From: Klenkia brasiliensis
Lineage (GTDB): Bacteria; Actinomycetota; Actinomycetes; Mycobacteriales; Geodermatophilaceae
NCBI RefSeq assembly: GCF_900100695.1
Contig: NZ_FNCF01000002.1
Location: 310,001 to 374,000, forward strand
Length of the DNA stretch: 64,000 nt
Direction of reading: 5' to 3'
Below the pieces are notes generated by a model. The model did not search any database, was not told the origin of the DNA, and worked only from the letters and a program-made list of their open reading frames with translations. The position numbers and the translations under genes are program-made. Below, piece by piece: positions 16,991 through 25,537 of the stretch (positions are counted from its first letter, which is position 1; every line of letters starts with the position of its first letter).

Positions 16991-18213
16991 CGGTTCGCCC
17001 GATCCGGGCCCGGCACGGCAGCATGGCTGCCGTGCCGGGCCTGTCGCGGTGGTGGGGCAGCCGCTCCGACACCGACCGCATCGAGATCTACACCCGCTGG
17101 TCCTTCCACACCACGCTGGCCGGGCTGCCGTTCCTGCTGCTGCTGGCCACGGTGTCGGTGCACCGCCCGAGGGGCGTGGTCTGGGACGTGGCGCTGGCCG
17201 TCGCCGCGCTGGTCACCACCGGTGCCTGCATCGCCGTCGCCGAGGCCGGCTTCCGGCGCGGCACGGTGCCCCGGGCGCCCCTGGCCACCGCGCTGGTCGC
17301 GGGGGCGGCCACGGTCGGGGTGGGCCTGCAGGTGGTGGCCGAGCGGGACGCCGTGGGGGTGCCGTCGCCGTCCGGCCCCTGGTACGTCGGCCTGGTCGGC
17401 GCCGCGGTCCTGGTCGCCCTGTCGGTCACCACGCCCTACCGCCCGCTGGTCGCGGGCTCTGCGGTCACGGGCGCGCTCGCCGGCGGGGTCGCCGCGCTGC
17501 GCGGGACGCCGATGCTGGGTGCGGCGATCATCGGGCTGTCCATCGTGGTCGCGCTGGCCTTCTTCGTCGGGGCGTTCCGGTTCAGCGTGTGGCTGCTCGA
17601 CGTCGTGCGGGAGCAGGAACGGGCCCGCGGCGTGCAGGCCCAGCTCGCCGTCGCCGAGGAGCGGCTGCGCTTCGCCCGCGACCTGCACGACGTCATGGGC
17701 CGCAACCTGTCGGCGATCGCGGTGAAGTCCCAGCTCGCCGAGCAGCTGGTCCGCCGTGGCCGGCCCGGGGCCGCCGACGAGGTCGCCGCGATCGGCGCGC
17801 TGGCCGGGTCGTCGCTGGCCGAGGTGCGCGAGGTGGTGCGCGGCTACCGGGCCGTGGACCTGCGCTCGGAGCTGGCCGGCGCCCGGTCGGTGCTGCGCGC
17901 GGCCGGCATCGACTGCACGGTCACCGGCGAGGACGCGCAGCTGTCGGAGCAGGCGCAGGTGGTGCTCGGCTGGGTGGTCCGCGAGGCGGTCACCAACGTG
18001 CTGCGGCACGGCTCGGGCGGGGCGTGCACGATCGCGGTGGACACGGGGGACCGGGAGGTGTCGTTGACGGTGACCAACACCGTGGCCGGGGACGTCGGCG
18101 CGTGGGGCTCGGGGCTGACCGGGCTGTCCGAGCGGCTCGCCGCCGCCGGGGGCCGGCTGTCGGCCGGACGGCGGGACGGCGACTTCGTGCTGGTGGGGGA
18201 GGTGCCGGCGTGA
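16987..18213 (+). CDS. Sensor histidine kinase (NarL/DesK type, HisKA_3)
   Basis: A membrane sensor of 408 residues if started at GTG 16987 (GTGA overlap with the permease) or 396 if started at ATG 17023. About five or six hydrophobic helices occupy residues 35-215. The phospho-acceptor is in RFARDLHDVMGRNLSAIAVKSQLA (His234 from the GTG). The HATPase has VLGWVVREAVTNVLRHG and GSGLTGLSERLAAAGGRL (N and G boxes). It is probably a membrane-stress sensor that phosphorylates the overlapping response regulator. The start is uncertain because a perfect hairpin has ATG 17023 as its entire loop. Confidence 0.88.
   Translation: MTVRPIRARHGSMAAVPGLSRWWGSRSDTDRIEIYTRWSFHTTLAGLPFLLLLATVSVHRPRGVVWDVALAVAALVTTGACIAVAEAGFRRGTVPRAPLATALVAGAATVGVGLQVVAERDAVGVPSPSGPWYVGLVGAAVLVALSVTTPYRPLVAGSAVTGALAGGVAALRGTPMLGAAIIGLSIVVALAFFVGAFRFSVWLLDVVREQERARGVQAQLAVAEERLRFARDLHDVMGRNLSAIAVKSQLAEQLVRRGRPGAADEVAAIGALAGSSLAEVREVVRGYRAVDLRSELAGARSVLRAAGIDCTVTGEDAQLSEQAQVVLGWVVREAVTNVLRHGSGGACTIAVDTGDREVSLTVTNTVAGDVGAWGSGLTGLSERLAAAGGRLSAGRRDGDFVLVGEVPA
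17007..17041. repeat. Perfect 16-bp inverted repeat with ATG as its loop
   Basis: Arms 17007-17022 and 17026-17041 pair perfectly and leave only atg (17023-17025) unpaired. That ATG is a candidate start codon of the histidine kinase and is in its frame. The hairpin could be a partial terminator between exporter and sensor genes, a translational block, or a protein-binding palindrome. Confidence 0.8.
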
Positions 18214-18815
18214 TCCGGCTGCTGCTCGCCGACGACGAGAACCTGATCCGGACGGCGCTGGCCACCCTGCTGGGGCTGCAGGACGACCTCGAGGTGGTCG
18301 CCCAGGCCGCGTCGGGCTCGGAGGCACTGGCCATGGCCCGGGCGCACCGGCCCGACGTCGCGGTGCTGGACCTGCAGATGCCCGACCGCGACGGCATCTC
18401 CGTCGCCGGGGACCTGGCCGAGGCGCTGCCCGGCTGCGGGGTGGTGATCGTGACCGGCCACGGCCGCGCCGGGCACCTCAAGCGCGCGCTGTCGGCCGGC
18501 GTGCGCGGGTTCCTGCCCAAGACGGTGCACGCCACGGTGCTGGCCGACGTCGTCCGCACCGTGCACGGCGGGGGGCGCTACGTGGACCCGGAGCTGGCCG
18601 CCGAGGCGATCAGCGCCGGCGACTCACCGCTCACCCCGCGCGAGGCCGACGTCCTGGAGCTGGCCGCCGGGGGCGCGCCGGTCGAGGAGATCGCCGCCCG
18701 GGCGCACCTGTCGGTGGGCACCGTGCGCAACCACCTGTCCTCGGCGGCGGGCAAGCTCGGCGCCCCGAACCGGCACGCCGCCGTCGACGCCGCCCGCCGC
18801 CACGGCTGGATCTAG
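18210..18815 (+). CDS. LuxR/NarL-family response regulator
   Basis: A 201-residue two-domain regulator. The receiver has the acidic pocket LLADDE, phospho-acceptor Asp54 (AVLDLQMPDRDG), and the conserved Lys104 (FLPKTV). The C-terminal LuxR HTH is SPLTPREADVLELAAGGAPVEEIAARAHLSVGTVRNHLSSAAGKL. GTG 18210 overlaps the kinase stop (GTGA), so the pair is co-translated. It probably controls the upstream ABC exporter operon. Its TAG shares a CTAG tetramer with the stop codon of the small acidic gene on the other strand. Confidence 0.92.
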   Translation: MIRLLLADDENLIRTALATLLGLQDDLEVVAQAASGSEALAMARAHRPDVAVLDLQMPDRDGISVAGDLAEALPGCGVVIVTGHGRAGHLKRALSAGVRGFLPKTVHATVLADVVRTVHGGGRYVDPELAAEAISAGDSPLTPREADVLELAAGGAPVEEIAARAHLSVGTVRNHLSSAAGKLGAPNRHAAVDAARRHGWI

Positions 18816-18976
18816 GAGTTCTCGGGGTCGGCGACGTCGCCCTCGCGCTGGGCGTCGTCGTCGGTGGTCAGGGTGGTGTCCTCGGCGCCGGCGTCCGGGC
18901 GGTCGTCACCCGGTCGGCCGTCGACCAGGTTGTCGTCGGAGGGGGAGTCGGCCGGGTCGGTGATCGGGTCGGTCAT
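18812..18976 (-). CDS. Small acidic, disordered protein (54 aa)
   Basis: ATG complement at 18974-18976; 54 residues beginning MTDPITDPADSPSDDN and rich in Asp, Pro, Thr and Glu with no hydrophobic core. It is convergent with the response regulator: both stops are TAG and share the palindromic CTAG at 18812-18815. A similar 55-residue acidic protein lies at 35537-35704 in an identical convergent position. Composition and third-position GC agree with a real gene, but the ribosome site is weak. I do not know a function; such proteins are common as unnamed entries in this group. Confidence 0.55.
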   Translation of the reverse strand: MTDPITDPADSPSDDNLVDGRPGDDRPDAGAEDTTLTTDDDAQREGDVADPENS

Positions 18977-19013
18977 GCACCCCACCCTTCCCCGGCCCGG
19001 CCGCGCTCACCCC

Positions 19014-20858
19014 TCAGAAGGCGGCTTCGTCGACGTCCATGAGGGAGTTGTCGGTGGCCTCGACGATCGCCCGCTCGGCGGTCAGCCTCGGCAGCACCTG
19101 GGTGCAGAAGAAGCGGGTGGCGGCGAGCTTGCCCTCGTAGAAGTGCCGGTCGCGCTCGCCGACCTCGCCGGCGAGGGCCGCCAGGGCCACCTCCGACTGC
19201 CGGACCAGCAGCCACGCGGTGACCAGGTCGCCGACGGCCAGCAGGAACCGGGAGGTGTTCTGCCCGACCAGGTAGGCGTTGCGCATGTCCTGCGCGGCCT
19301 GGCCGAGGTGGCCGAACATCGTGGTGAGCATGCCCTGGACGTCGTCCAGCGCGGTGGCCAGCAGGGCCCGCTCCTCCTTGAGCCGCCCGTTGCCGGCCTG
19401 CGCGTCCAGGGTCTGCTGGATCTGCGCGGCCAGCCAGCCGATGGCCACCCCGCCGTCCTTGACGATCTTGCGGAAGAAGAAGTCCTGGCCCTGGATCGCG
19501 GTGGTGCCCTCGTAGAGGGTGTCGATCTTGGCGTCGCGGACGTACTGCTCGATCGGGTAGTCCTGCAGGAAGCCCGAGCCGCCCAGGGTCTGCAGCGACT
19601 CCGCGGCCAGCAGCTGCGAGGCCCGCTCGGAGCCGTAGCCCTTCACGACCGGCAGCAGCAGGTCGTTGACCTTGGCGGCCAGCTGCGCCTGCTCGGAGTC
19701 CGCGGTGCCGGCGGCCTCGGCCTCCATCACCTCGTCGCGAAAGGTCGCGGTGTAGAGGTACAGCGCGCGCATGCCCTCCACGTGCGCCTTCTGCAGCATC
19801 AGCGAGCGGCGGACGTCGGGGTGGTGGGTGATCGTCACCCGCGGCGCGTCCTTGGACGTCGCGGTCATGTCCGCGCCCTGCACCCGCGACTTCGCGTAGT
19901 CCAGCGCCACCCGGTAGCCGGCCGACAGCGTGCCGATGGCCTTGGTGCCCACGAACATCCGGGCGTGCTCGATGATCCGGAACATCTGCGCGATGCCCTG
20001 GTGCACCTCGCCGACCAGCGTGCCGACCGCCGGCACCGGGCCGTCGCCGAAGGTCAGCTCGCAGGTGGTGGAGACCTTGAGCCCCATCTTCTTCTCCACG
20101 CCGGTGACGTAGGCGCCGTTGCGCTCGCCGAGCTCGCCGGTGGCCAGGTCGACGTGGAACTTGGGGACGACGAACAGCGACAGGCCCTTGGTGCCCGCGC
20201 CGTGGCCCTCGGGCCGGGCCAGCACCAGGTGCACGATGTTGTCGGCCATGTCGTGCTCGGCGGAGGTGATGAACCGCTTCACGCCGTGGATGTGCCAGGT
20301 GCCGTCGGGCTGCTGCACGGCGCGGGTGCGCCCGGCGCCGACGTCGGAGCCGGCGTCGGGCTCGGTCAGCACCATCGTGGCGCCCCAGCCCCTGTCGATC
20401 ATCAGCTCGGCCAGCCGCTGCTGGTCGGGGGTGCCGAGCTCGTGCAGCACGGTGGCGAAGCTGGGGCCCGAGCCGTACATGAACACGGCCGGGTTGGCGC
20501 CGAGGATCATCTCGTAGGCGGCCCAGCGCATGCTCGGGGGAGCGCCGAAGCCGCCGAGCTCCTCGGGCAGGTCGAGCCGGAACCACTCGCCGTCGTTGAT
20601 CGCCCTGATCGACTTCTTGAACGACTCGGGCATGGTGACCGTGTGGGTGGCCGGGTCGAACACCGGCGGGTTGCGGTCGGCGTCGACGAAGCTCTCGGCC
20701 AGCGGACCCTCGGCCAGTCGGCGGACCTCCTCGAGCACGCCGCGGGCGGTCTCGGCGTCCACCTGGGCGAACGGGCCGGTGCCGAAGCGGTCCTTGGTGG
20801 ACTGGAACTCGAAGAGGTTGAACTCCAGGTCCCGCAGGTCGGCGGTGTAGTGGCCCAT
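19014..20858 (-). CDS. fadE5: Acyl-CoA dehydrogenase, FadE5-type
   Basis: A protein of 614 residues with the long C-terminal extension of FadE5-like acyl-CoA dehydrogenases. Features closely matching mycobacterial FadE5 include [77 protein letters not shown], and the catalytic-Glu segment [18 protein letters not shown], ending DEAAF. It performs the FAD-dependent alpha,beta-dehydrogenation of acyl-CoA in beta-oxidation; mycobacterial FadE5 accepts a broad range of chain lengths. The ATG at 20856-20858 has a purine-rich tract upstream. A double palindromic operator lies 33 bases upstream, indicating repression by a fatty-acid-responsive regulator. No electron-transfer flavoprotein gene is nearby. 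Confidence 0.93.
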   Translation of the reverse strand: MGHYTADLRDLEFNLFEFQSTKDRFGTGPFAQVDAETARGVLEEVRRLAEGPLAESFVDADRNPPVFDPATHTVTMPESFKKSIRAINDGEWFRLDLPEELGGFGAPPSMRWAAYEMILGANPAVFMYGSGPSFATVLHELGTPDQQRLAELMIDRGWGATMVLTEPDAGSDVGAGRTRAVQQPDGTWHIHGVKRFITSAEHDMADNIVHLVLARPEGHGAGTKGLSLFVVPKFHVDLATGELGERNGAYVTGVEKKMGLKVSTTCELTFGDGPVPAVGTLVGEVHQGIAQMFRIIEHARMFVGTKAIGTLSAGYRVALDYAKSRVQGADMTATSKDAPRVTITHHPDVRRSLMLQKAHVEGMRALYLYTATFRDEVMEAEAAGTADSEQAQLAAKVNDLLLPVVKGYGSERASQLLAAESLQTLGGSGFLQDYPIEQYVRDAKIDTLYEGTTAIQGQDFFFRKIVKDGGVAIGWLAAQIQQTLDAQAGNGRLKEERALLATALDDVQGMLTTMFGHLGQAAQDMRNAYLVGQNTSRFLLAVGDLVTAWLLVRQSEVALAALAGEVGERDRHFYEGKLAATRFFCTQVLPRLTAERAIVEATDNSLMDVDEAAF

Positions 20859-20890
20859 CGGTGCTCCTGCTGTCGTCCCGGGCGGGCCGG

Positions 20891-20931
20891 GTTACCCGCC
20901 AGTAACGACGACCCTATTACTGGCGGGTAAC
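20891..20931. promoter_or_regulatory. Double palindromic operator upstream of fadE5
   Basis: gttacccgccagtaa (20891-20905) and ttactggcgggtaac (20917-20931) are exact reverse complements separated by 11 bases. Each half is itself a near-palindrome of the TTAC-N6-GTAA type. This looks like two TetR-class operator sites spaced about two and a half helical turns apart over the fadE5 promoter. The TetR gene at 21777-22469 is a candidate binder, but a distant fatty-acid regulator is equally possible. Confidence 0.75.
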
Positions 20932-20960
20932 AAGCGACAAGGACGACTCGCCCGGTGGGG

Positions 20961-21260
20961 TCAGCGCTCCCGGCGGCGGGCCCGGATCGACAGCAGCGCC
21001 ACGATCAGCGCGCCCAGGACGGCGGCGGCCAGCAGGGCCACGACCAGCGGCAGGTCCACCACGCCGAACACCAGCGAGACCCGCACGGTCTGGGTGTTGA
21101 ACAGCACGAACAGCACCAGGATCACCGTCACGACGACGAGCAGGACGCTGGACAGGGTCCGGCCGAGGCTGCCGCCGCGCTGGGGGGTGCGCCCGGGGGT
21201 GGCGGTGGGCCCGGCGGTCGGGCGAGGAGTCGGGTCGCCGGCGGGGGAGGAGGTGGTCAC
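20961..21260 (-). CDS. LapA-domain (DUF1049) small membrane protein
   Basis: A 99-residue protein with a Pro/Thr/Gly-rich cytoplasmic N terminus and two transmembrane helices (about residues 35-55 SSVLLVVVTVILVLFVLFN and 65-85 LPLVVALLAAAVLGALIVALL), ending in RARRRER. The NTQTVRVSLVFGVVDLPL connection between the helices is the LapA/DUF1049 signature. In E. coli LapA/LapB control LPS assembly; in actinobacteria the role is unknown. GTG 21258-21260 is chosen because an earlier in-frame start only adds a poorly conserved MRPTVCG segment. It follows the 144-residue gene by 37 bases and may be co-transcribed with it. Confidence 0.8.
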   Translation of the reverse strand: MTTSSPAGDPTPRPTAGPTATPGRTPQRGGSLGRTLSSVLLVVVTVILVLFVLFNTQTVRVSLVFGVVDLPLVVALLAAAVLGALIVALLSIRARRRER

Positions 21261-21297
21261 GCCGCAGACGGTAGGGCGCAACCGGTCTGCCCGCCCG

Positions 21298-21732
21298 TCA
21301 GGACGGCGGCTGCTCGTCCAGCGCCGGGCCGGCCTTCTGCCGGGGCGCGCCCGGGGTGCGCTCGCGCTGCTTCATCCGTGCCTCGAGCACGTGCCGGTCA
21401 CCGCCGGAGAGCTCCTCGCGGGCGCGGGCGTCGAAGGCGCGGAAGGTGGACCAGTACCCGGCGTCGTAGTCCTCGACGACCTGGAAGGTCCACCGGTCGG
21501 CGACGACGTTGCGCCCGACCAGGTCACGCTCCAGGTCCTCGGCCAGCGCGGTCGCCCCGGCCGAGCGCAACCCGTCGACGGCCTCGCCGAGCAGGACGTC
21601 CGCCTTGCCGGAGAGCTGGTGGAACGCGTAGAGGAAGCCGCGGGCCTGCTCCACGGTCTCCAGGGCCTCGGACAGCGTGCCGAGGGCCTCCACGGTGGTG
21701 TCGTCGAGGTCGGGGCGGGATCGGTCGGTCAC
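21298..21732 (-). CDS. Conserved actinobacterial hypothetical protein (144 aa)
   Basis: A soluble, mostly helical, acidic protein starting at GTG 21730-21732. Residues 10-60 form heptad-like helices (TVEALGTLSEALETVEQARGF, then LYAFHQLSGKADVLLGEAVDGL). A conserved core VGRNVVADRWTFQVVEDYDAGYW follows, then a charged C-terminal tail. I recognise it only as an unnamed actinobacterial family. It sits between TetR (44 bases upstream) and the LapA-like gene on the same strand, so the three may form an operon. Nothing in the sequence indicates catalysis. Confidence 0.75.
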   Translation of the reverse strand: MTDRSRPDLDDTTVEALGTLSEALETVEQARGFLYAFHQLSGKADVLLGEAVDGLRSAGATALAEDLERDLVGRNVVADRWTFQVVEDYDAGYWSTFRAFDARAREELSGGDRHVLEARMKQRERTPGAPRQKAGPALDEQPPS

Positions 21733-21776
21733 GCCGCTGGGGCTGCCCCGCGGTGGCGGATCCGAACCGTCCGGAT

Positions 21777-22469
21777 TCAGCCGGCGGCGACGGCGGCGTC
21801 GACCAGCCGCTCGGCGAGCTTGCGGCCGTGGCTGGCCGGGCCGTCGGGGCCGAGCAGGCCGCCGGAGAGCTGCATGCCGTCGATGATCAGGTGCAGCTGG
21901 GCGGCCAGGTCGTCGCCGGAGCCGGGCACGAGCTCCTCGGCCAGGTGCACCAGCCGCATGTGCAGCTCGTACTTGTAGTCGGCGGCGGCCGAGCGGGCCG
22001 GGTGCTGCGGGTCGTCGTACTCGCTGCTGACGTTGGTGAACGGGCAGCCGCGGAAGCCGGTGCGGGTGACGTCCTTCTCCACCACGTCGACGATGGTCAG
22101 CAGGGCGCCGCGCGGGTCGTCGGCGAACCGGCCGAGCTCGGCGTCGATGAAGCCCAGCAGGGTGGCGGCCTTGCGGGAGAGGTAGGCGCCGACCAGGTCG
22201 TCCTTGCTCTTGAAGAGCCGGTAGACGGTCATCTTGCCCAGACCGGTCTCGCGCACCAGCTCGTCCATGCCGACGCTGCGCGAGCTGCGGCCGGAGAACA
22301 GGCGCTCGGCGGTGTCCAGCACGATGGCCTGCCGCTCGGCGCGGCTGCGACGGACGGGGATCGGGGCGCCCAGCGGGTCGACGGCCGCGAGGGCCTCGGC
22401 GTCGGTGGGGTAGGAGATGGCGGCGGTCACGTCAGCGATGGTGCACGCCGTCGTGACGGAGCGGTTCAC
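21777..22469 (-). CDS. TetR/AcrR-family transcriptional regulator
   Basis: A regulator of up to 230 residues. The HTH comprises RAERQAIVLDTAERLFSGRSSR and VGMDELVRETGLGKMTVYRLFKSKDDLVGAYL. The ligand domain has GFRGCPFTNVSSEYDD, a Cys-containing motif common in TetR_C proteins of this type. The N terminus is about 40 residues longer than usual; GTG 22467-22469 gives the full frame, while the GTG beginning VTAAISYPTD may be the true start. It lies upstream of the hypothetical, LapA-like and fadE5 genes, all on one strand. It may bind the operator at 20891-20931, but this is untested. Confidence 0.85.
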   Translation of the reverse strand: MNRSVTTACTIADVTAAISYPTDAEALAAVDPLGAPIPVRRSRAERQAIVLDTAERLFSGRSSRSVGMDELVRETGLGKMTVYRLFKSKDDLVGAYLSRKAATLLGFIDAELGRFADDPRGALLTIVDVVEKDVTRTGFRGCPFTNVSSEYDDPQHPARSAAADYKYELHMRLVHLAEELVPGSGDDLAAQLHLIIDGMQLSGGLLGPDGPASHGRKLAERLVDAAVAAG

Positions 22470-22591
22470 GGCACGCCGGTGTGTCGGGGTCGCAACTCAG
22501 CGTGAAACGTACTGGTGAGCCGCCCGTGAGCGGGGTGGCGACTGGGACCGCTGTGACTGCGCGGTCACGGTTGGGCCAGATCTGCCGAGGG

Positions 22592-22717
22592 TCAGGCGCG
22601 ACGTACCCGGCGGGGGTTGGCCAGCAGCCGGACCACCGGCGGGGGTGGCGTCTGCTCGGTCTCGGGGTGCTGGTCCTGCTCGGTGCTGCCGCTGCGCTGC
22701 GGCTCGTGGTCCGTCAT
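22592..22717 (-). CDS. Possible small protein (41 aa)
   Basis: ATG complement at 22715-22717, stop at 22592-22594. The N-terminal half is polar (MTDHEPQRSGSTEQDQHPET), followed by a proline run and a basic end (VVRLLANPRRVRRA). Third-position GC is lower than in neighbouring genes and no Shine-Dalgarno is visible, so coding status is uncertain. The surrounding 22470-22783 interval otherwise shows only scattered short inverted repeats and no RNA gene. Confidence 0.35.
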   Translation of the reverse strand: MTDHEPQRSGSTEQDQHPETEQTPPPPVVRLLANPRRVRRA

Positions 22718-22783
22718 CCGAGGACTATGCACCCGGTCACGTCCCGGTGACCAGTCGTGCGGCTGCGAACTGCCTGGGACGGG

Positions 22784-23671
22784 TCAGCGGGCCCGCTCGG
22801 GCACCGCGTGCACGACGTCGTGGCCGCCCACCGCGGGGGCCGCCGGCCGGGCCGACCGGCGCTCGCGGGTGGCGACGAGCACCGTGCCCCAGATCAGCAC
22901 CGCGACGGCGACGACGAAGAAGCTCGGCGGCAGGTCGATCATCGCCGACAGCACCAGGCCGACCCAGACCGACGCCAGCGCGAAGGCCACCGACAGCCCG
23001 GCGACGGCCCCGGGCCGGGCGGTCAGGCGCAGCGCCGCGGCGGCGGGGGTGACGACCAGGGCGAACAGCAGCAGGGTGCCCACGACCTGCACGGCCATCG
23101 TGATGGTCAGCGCCAGCAGGACGACGAAGGCGACCCCCAGCGCGCGCACGGGGACGCCGCGGGCCTCGGCGACGGCGGGGTCGACCGAGGCGAACACCAG
23201 CGGCCGGGCGATGACGGCGAGCGCGGCGACCACCAGCAGGGTGAACCCGCCGAAGGTCCACAGCTGGTCGCGGCTGATGGCCAGCAGGTTGCCGAACAGC
23301 ACGTTGGTCGTGGTGGAGGCGTTGGCGGTGGCCAGCGAGGCGAACAGCACGCCCAGGCCGGTCGCGAAGGCGAGGATCGTGCCGGTGGCGATCTCGCGCT
23401 CGGCCACCCGCTTGCCGAACAGGCCGATGAGCAGCCCGCCCCCGACGCAGAACACCGCCAGGCCCAGGGTGACCGGGGCGCCGACGAGGATCGCACCGGT
23501 GGCGCCGGGGAAGCCGATGTGGGCCAGTGCGTGGGCGGCGAAGGCGTTCTGCCGGGTGATGACGAAGTAGCCCATCAGCCCCGCGGTCAGCGCGACCAGG
23601 CTGCCGCCGACCAGGGCGTGCTGCATGAACGTCGTCTGCAGGATCTGGAACCAGTTCTCCTGGAACCGCAT
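22784..23671 (-). CDS. znuB: Zinc/manganese ABC transporter permease (ZnuB-type)
   Basis: A 295-residue ABC-3 family permease with about eight or nine hydrophobic helices. Typical elements are LVGGSLVALTAGLMGYFVITRQNAFAAHALAHIGFPGATGA near the N terminus and the central VDPAVAEARGVPVRALGVAFVVLLALTITMAVQVVGTLLLFALVVTPAAAA. ATG 23669-23671 follows a GGAG-containing leader. It is the last gene of the znuA-znuC-znuB operon, 12 bases after znuC. It forms the membrane channel for metal delivered by the binding protein. The Zur-like box ahead of znuA supports zinc rather than manganese. Confidence 0.9.
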   Translation of the reverse strand: MRFQENWFQILQTTFMQHALVGGSLVALTAGLMGYFVITRQNAFAAHALAHIGFPGATGAILVGAPVTLGLAVFCVGGGLLIGLFGKRVAEREIATGTILAFATGLGVLFASLATANASTTTNVLFGNLLAISRDQLWTFGGFTLLVVAALAVIARPLVFASVDPAVAEARGVPVRALGVAFVVLLALTITMAVQVVGTLLLFALVVTPAAAALRLTARPGAVAGLSVAFALASVWVGLVLSAMIDLPPSFFVVAVAVLIWGTVLVATRERRSARPAAPAVGGHDVVHAVPERAR

Positions 23672-23683
23672 GGAGGGGCTCCT

Positions 23684-24469
23684 TCAGCCGCTGCGGGTGA
23701 ACAGGTCGCCCTGTGCGGTGCGGACGACGCGCACGCGGGTGCCGTAGAGGTGGGTGAGCAGGTCCTCGGTGACGACCTCGCCGATGACGTCGTGGTGCGG
23801 GTGCCCGTCGAGCAGGTAGACCGCGTCGGTGAGCACCGGCAGCAGCGGGTTGAGGTCGTGCGCGACGACCATGATCGTCACCGCCCGCTCGCGGCGGAGC
23901 TCGCCGAGCAGGGTGACGATCTCCTGGGAGTTGCGCAGGTCGAGGTTGGCCAGCGGTTCGTCCAGCAGCAGCAGGTCGGCGTCGTCGACGATGGCCTGCG
24001 CGATGGCGACCCGCTGCTGCTGGCCACCGGAGAGCTCGCTCATCCGCCGGTCGGCGTAGCCGGCCGCACCGACCCGGCGCAGCGCGTCGTCCACCCGGGC
24101 CCGCTCGTCGGGGGTGCTGCGGTGCAGGCCGAACCGGGTGCCGGTCAGCCCGAGGGCGACCAGGTCGCGGGCGCGCACGGCCTGGCCGAGGGCGGCGGTG
24201 TAGTTCTGCGGCACGTAGCCGATCCGCCGGTTGCCGCGCCGCGGCGGGGCGCCGAGCACCTCGACCCGGCCGGTGGCGGCCGGCAGCAGGCCCAGGGCCA
24301 GCTGGAACAGGGTGGTCTTGCCCGCGCCGTTGGGGCCGATGACGCCGACCACGGCGCCGGCGGGGACGGCGAGATCGCCCTCGTCCCAGACCACCCGGCC
24401 GCCGCGGACGACGGAGACCCCGTCCAGCACCAGGGCCGGCGGGGTCTCCGAGTCGGGTGCTGCCGTCAC
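23684..24469 (-). CDS. znuC: Zinc ABC transporter ATP-binding protein (ZnuC-type)
   Basis: A 261-residue ATPase. Walker A is IGPNGAGKTTLFQLALGLL, the Q-loop is GYVPQNY, the signature LSGGQQQRVAIAQAI, Walker B LLLLDEPLANLDL, and the H-loop VVAHDLNPLLP. GTG 24467-24469 overlaps the znuA stop (GTGA), so translation is coupled. It energises uptake through ZnuB. The C-terminal part (LLTHLYGTRVRVVRTAQGDLF) is typical of metal-type ABC-3 partners. Confidence 0.92.
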   Translation of the reverse strand: MTAAPDSETPPALVLDGVSVVRGGRVVWDEGDLAVPAGAVVGVIGPNGAGKTTLFQLALGLLPAATGRVEVLGAPPRRGNRRIGYVPQNYTAALGQAVRARDLVALGLTGTRFGLHRSTPDERARVDDALRRVGAAGYADRRMSELSGGQQQRVAIAQAIVDDADLLLLDEPLANLDLRNSQEIVTLLGELRRERAVTIMVVAHDLNPLLPVLTDAVYLLDGHPHHDVIGEVVTEDLLTHLYGTRVRVVRTAQGDLFTRSG

Positions 24470-25461
24470 TGCCCCCCACCGAGTGCGTCCGCGAGCTGCT
24501 GCAGCTGGCCCAGCTGCCACGCCACGAAGGAATCATCCCCGTCGGGCACCGATTCCGTGACGTCGACCACCGGCACCCCGGCGGACTCGGCCGCGGCGCG
24601 CAGCTGCTCGGGCACGCTGCCCTCGGTTTGGGTGTTGTAGACCAGCACGTCGATGCTGCCGTCGGCCAGTGCGGACTCGAACGCGGCCACGTCGGAGGGC
24701 GAGGGGTCGCTCTCGTTGCTGGCGGCGTCCCGGTAGCCCTCGGGCGTGGCGTCGGTGAGGCCGACGGCGGTCGCGGTGTAGTCGAAGACGGTCTCGGTGG
24801 CCGCGTAGGACCTGCCGGAGGCCAGGCCCTGCAGCGTGGTCAGCTCCTGGTCGTAGGGCTGCAGCGCGGTCGTGAACGCGTCGGCCTGCTGGGTGAAGTA
24901 GTCGGCGGCGTCCGGCGAGAGCTGCGAGAGCTCGGCGGTGATCGCCTGCGCGGTCTGCTGGACGTACTCGGGGGAGTACCAGAGGTGCGGGTTCACCGAG
25001 CCGTGGCCCTCGTCGGAGTGCGCCTCCTCGTCGGAGTGGCCCTCCTCCTCGTCGGAGTGGCCGTCCTCGACGCCCACGACCTCCGCGGCGTCCACCACGG
25101 CCGGGGCCGGGTCCAGGTTCGCCACGGCGTCGGAGGCCCAGTGGTCGTAGTCGGCGCCGTTGACGACGACCAGGTCGGCGTCCTCGAACGCGGCGATGTC
25201 GCCGGTGGTCGGCTCGTAGTCGTGCGGGTCGAGCGCGGTGGAGTTGATGACCGTGGTGACGTTCGCGCAGTCCCCGGCCAGCTGCTGCACGATGTCGCCC
25301 CACTGGTTGACCGAGACGACGACGTCGAGCACGTCGCCCGGGCAGTTGGCCGAGTCGGCCTCGGTCGTGAGGGTCTGGTTCTGGTCGCCGCCGCCCCCGC
25401 AGGCGGCCAGGCCCAGGGCGGAGACGGCCAGCGCGGCCAGGACGATCGGACGGCGGGGCAC
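24466..25461 (-). CDS. znuA: Zinc ABC transporter substrate-binding lipoprotein (ZnuA-type)
   Basis: A cluster A-I metal-binding lipoprotein of 331 residues. The signal peptide ends LGLAACGG, so Cys21 or thereabouts is the lipid anchor. Metal-ligand regions include ALDPHDYEPT and the NPHLWYSPEYV histidine. Between them is a His/Asp/Glu-rich loop (GHSDEEEGHSDEEAHSDEGHG) characteristic of zinc rather than manganese binders. GTG 25459-25461 follows CAGGAG. It captures zinc outside the membrane and delivers it to ZnuB/ZnuC. The promoter region carries a Zur-like AATGATT box. Confidence 0.92.
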   Translation of the reverse strand: MPRRPIVLAALAVSALGLAACGGGGDQNQTLTTEADSANCPGDVLDVVVSVNQWGDIVQQLAGDCANVTTVINSTALDPHDYEPTTGDIAAFEDADLVVVNGADYDHWASDAVANLDPAPAVVDAAEVVGVEDGHSDEEEGHSDEEAHSDEGHGSVNPHLWYSPEYVQQTAQAITAELSQLSPDAADYFTQQADAFTTALQPYDQELTTLQGLASGRSYAATETVFDYTATAVGLTDATPEGYRDAASNESDPSPSDVAAFESALADGSIDVLVYNTQTEGSVPEQLRAAAESAGVPVVDVTESVPDGDDSFVAWQLGQLQQLADALGGGQ

Positions 25462-25477
25462 AGCACGCTCCTGCTTG

Positions 25478-25492
25478 TTGACAATGATTCCC
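25478..25492. promoter_or_regulatory. Zur-box-like operator upstream of znuA
   Basis: ttgacaatgattccc resembles the actinobacterial Zur consensus TGAAAATGATTTTCA, with a conserved TGA-N-AATGATT core. It lies 17 bases upstream of the znuA start, where repressor binding would block transcription under zinc sufficiency. The right half is degenerate. Confidence 0.6.
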
Positions 25493-25537
25493 GGAACCAA
25501 TGTCACCACACCGCGGTGGCCGCCGTCCACCCGGGGG

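Noticed and set aside
20891-20931. Phage or integron attachment site
   Set aside because: There is no integrase, tRNA or gene cassette; the location directly before fadE5 fits an operator.
22470-22783. tRNA or small RNA gene
   Set aside because: I could not fold a cloverleaf or find T-loop/D-loop signatures; only short inverted repeats and a doubtful 41-codon frame are present.
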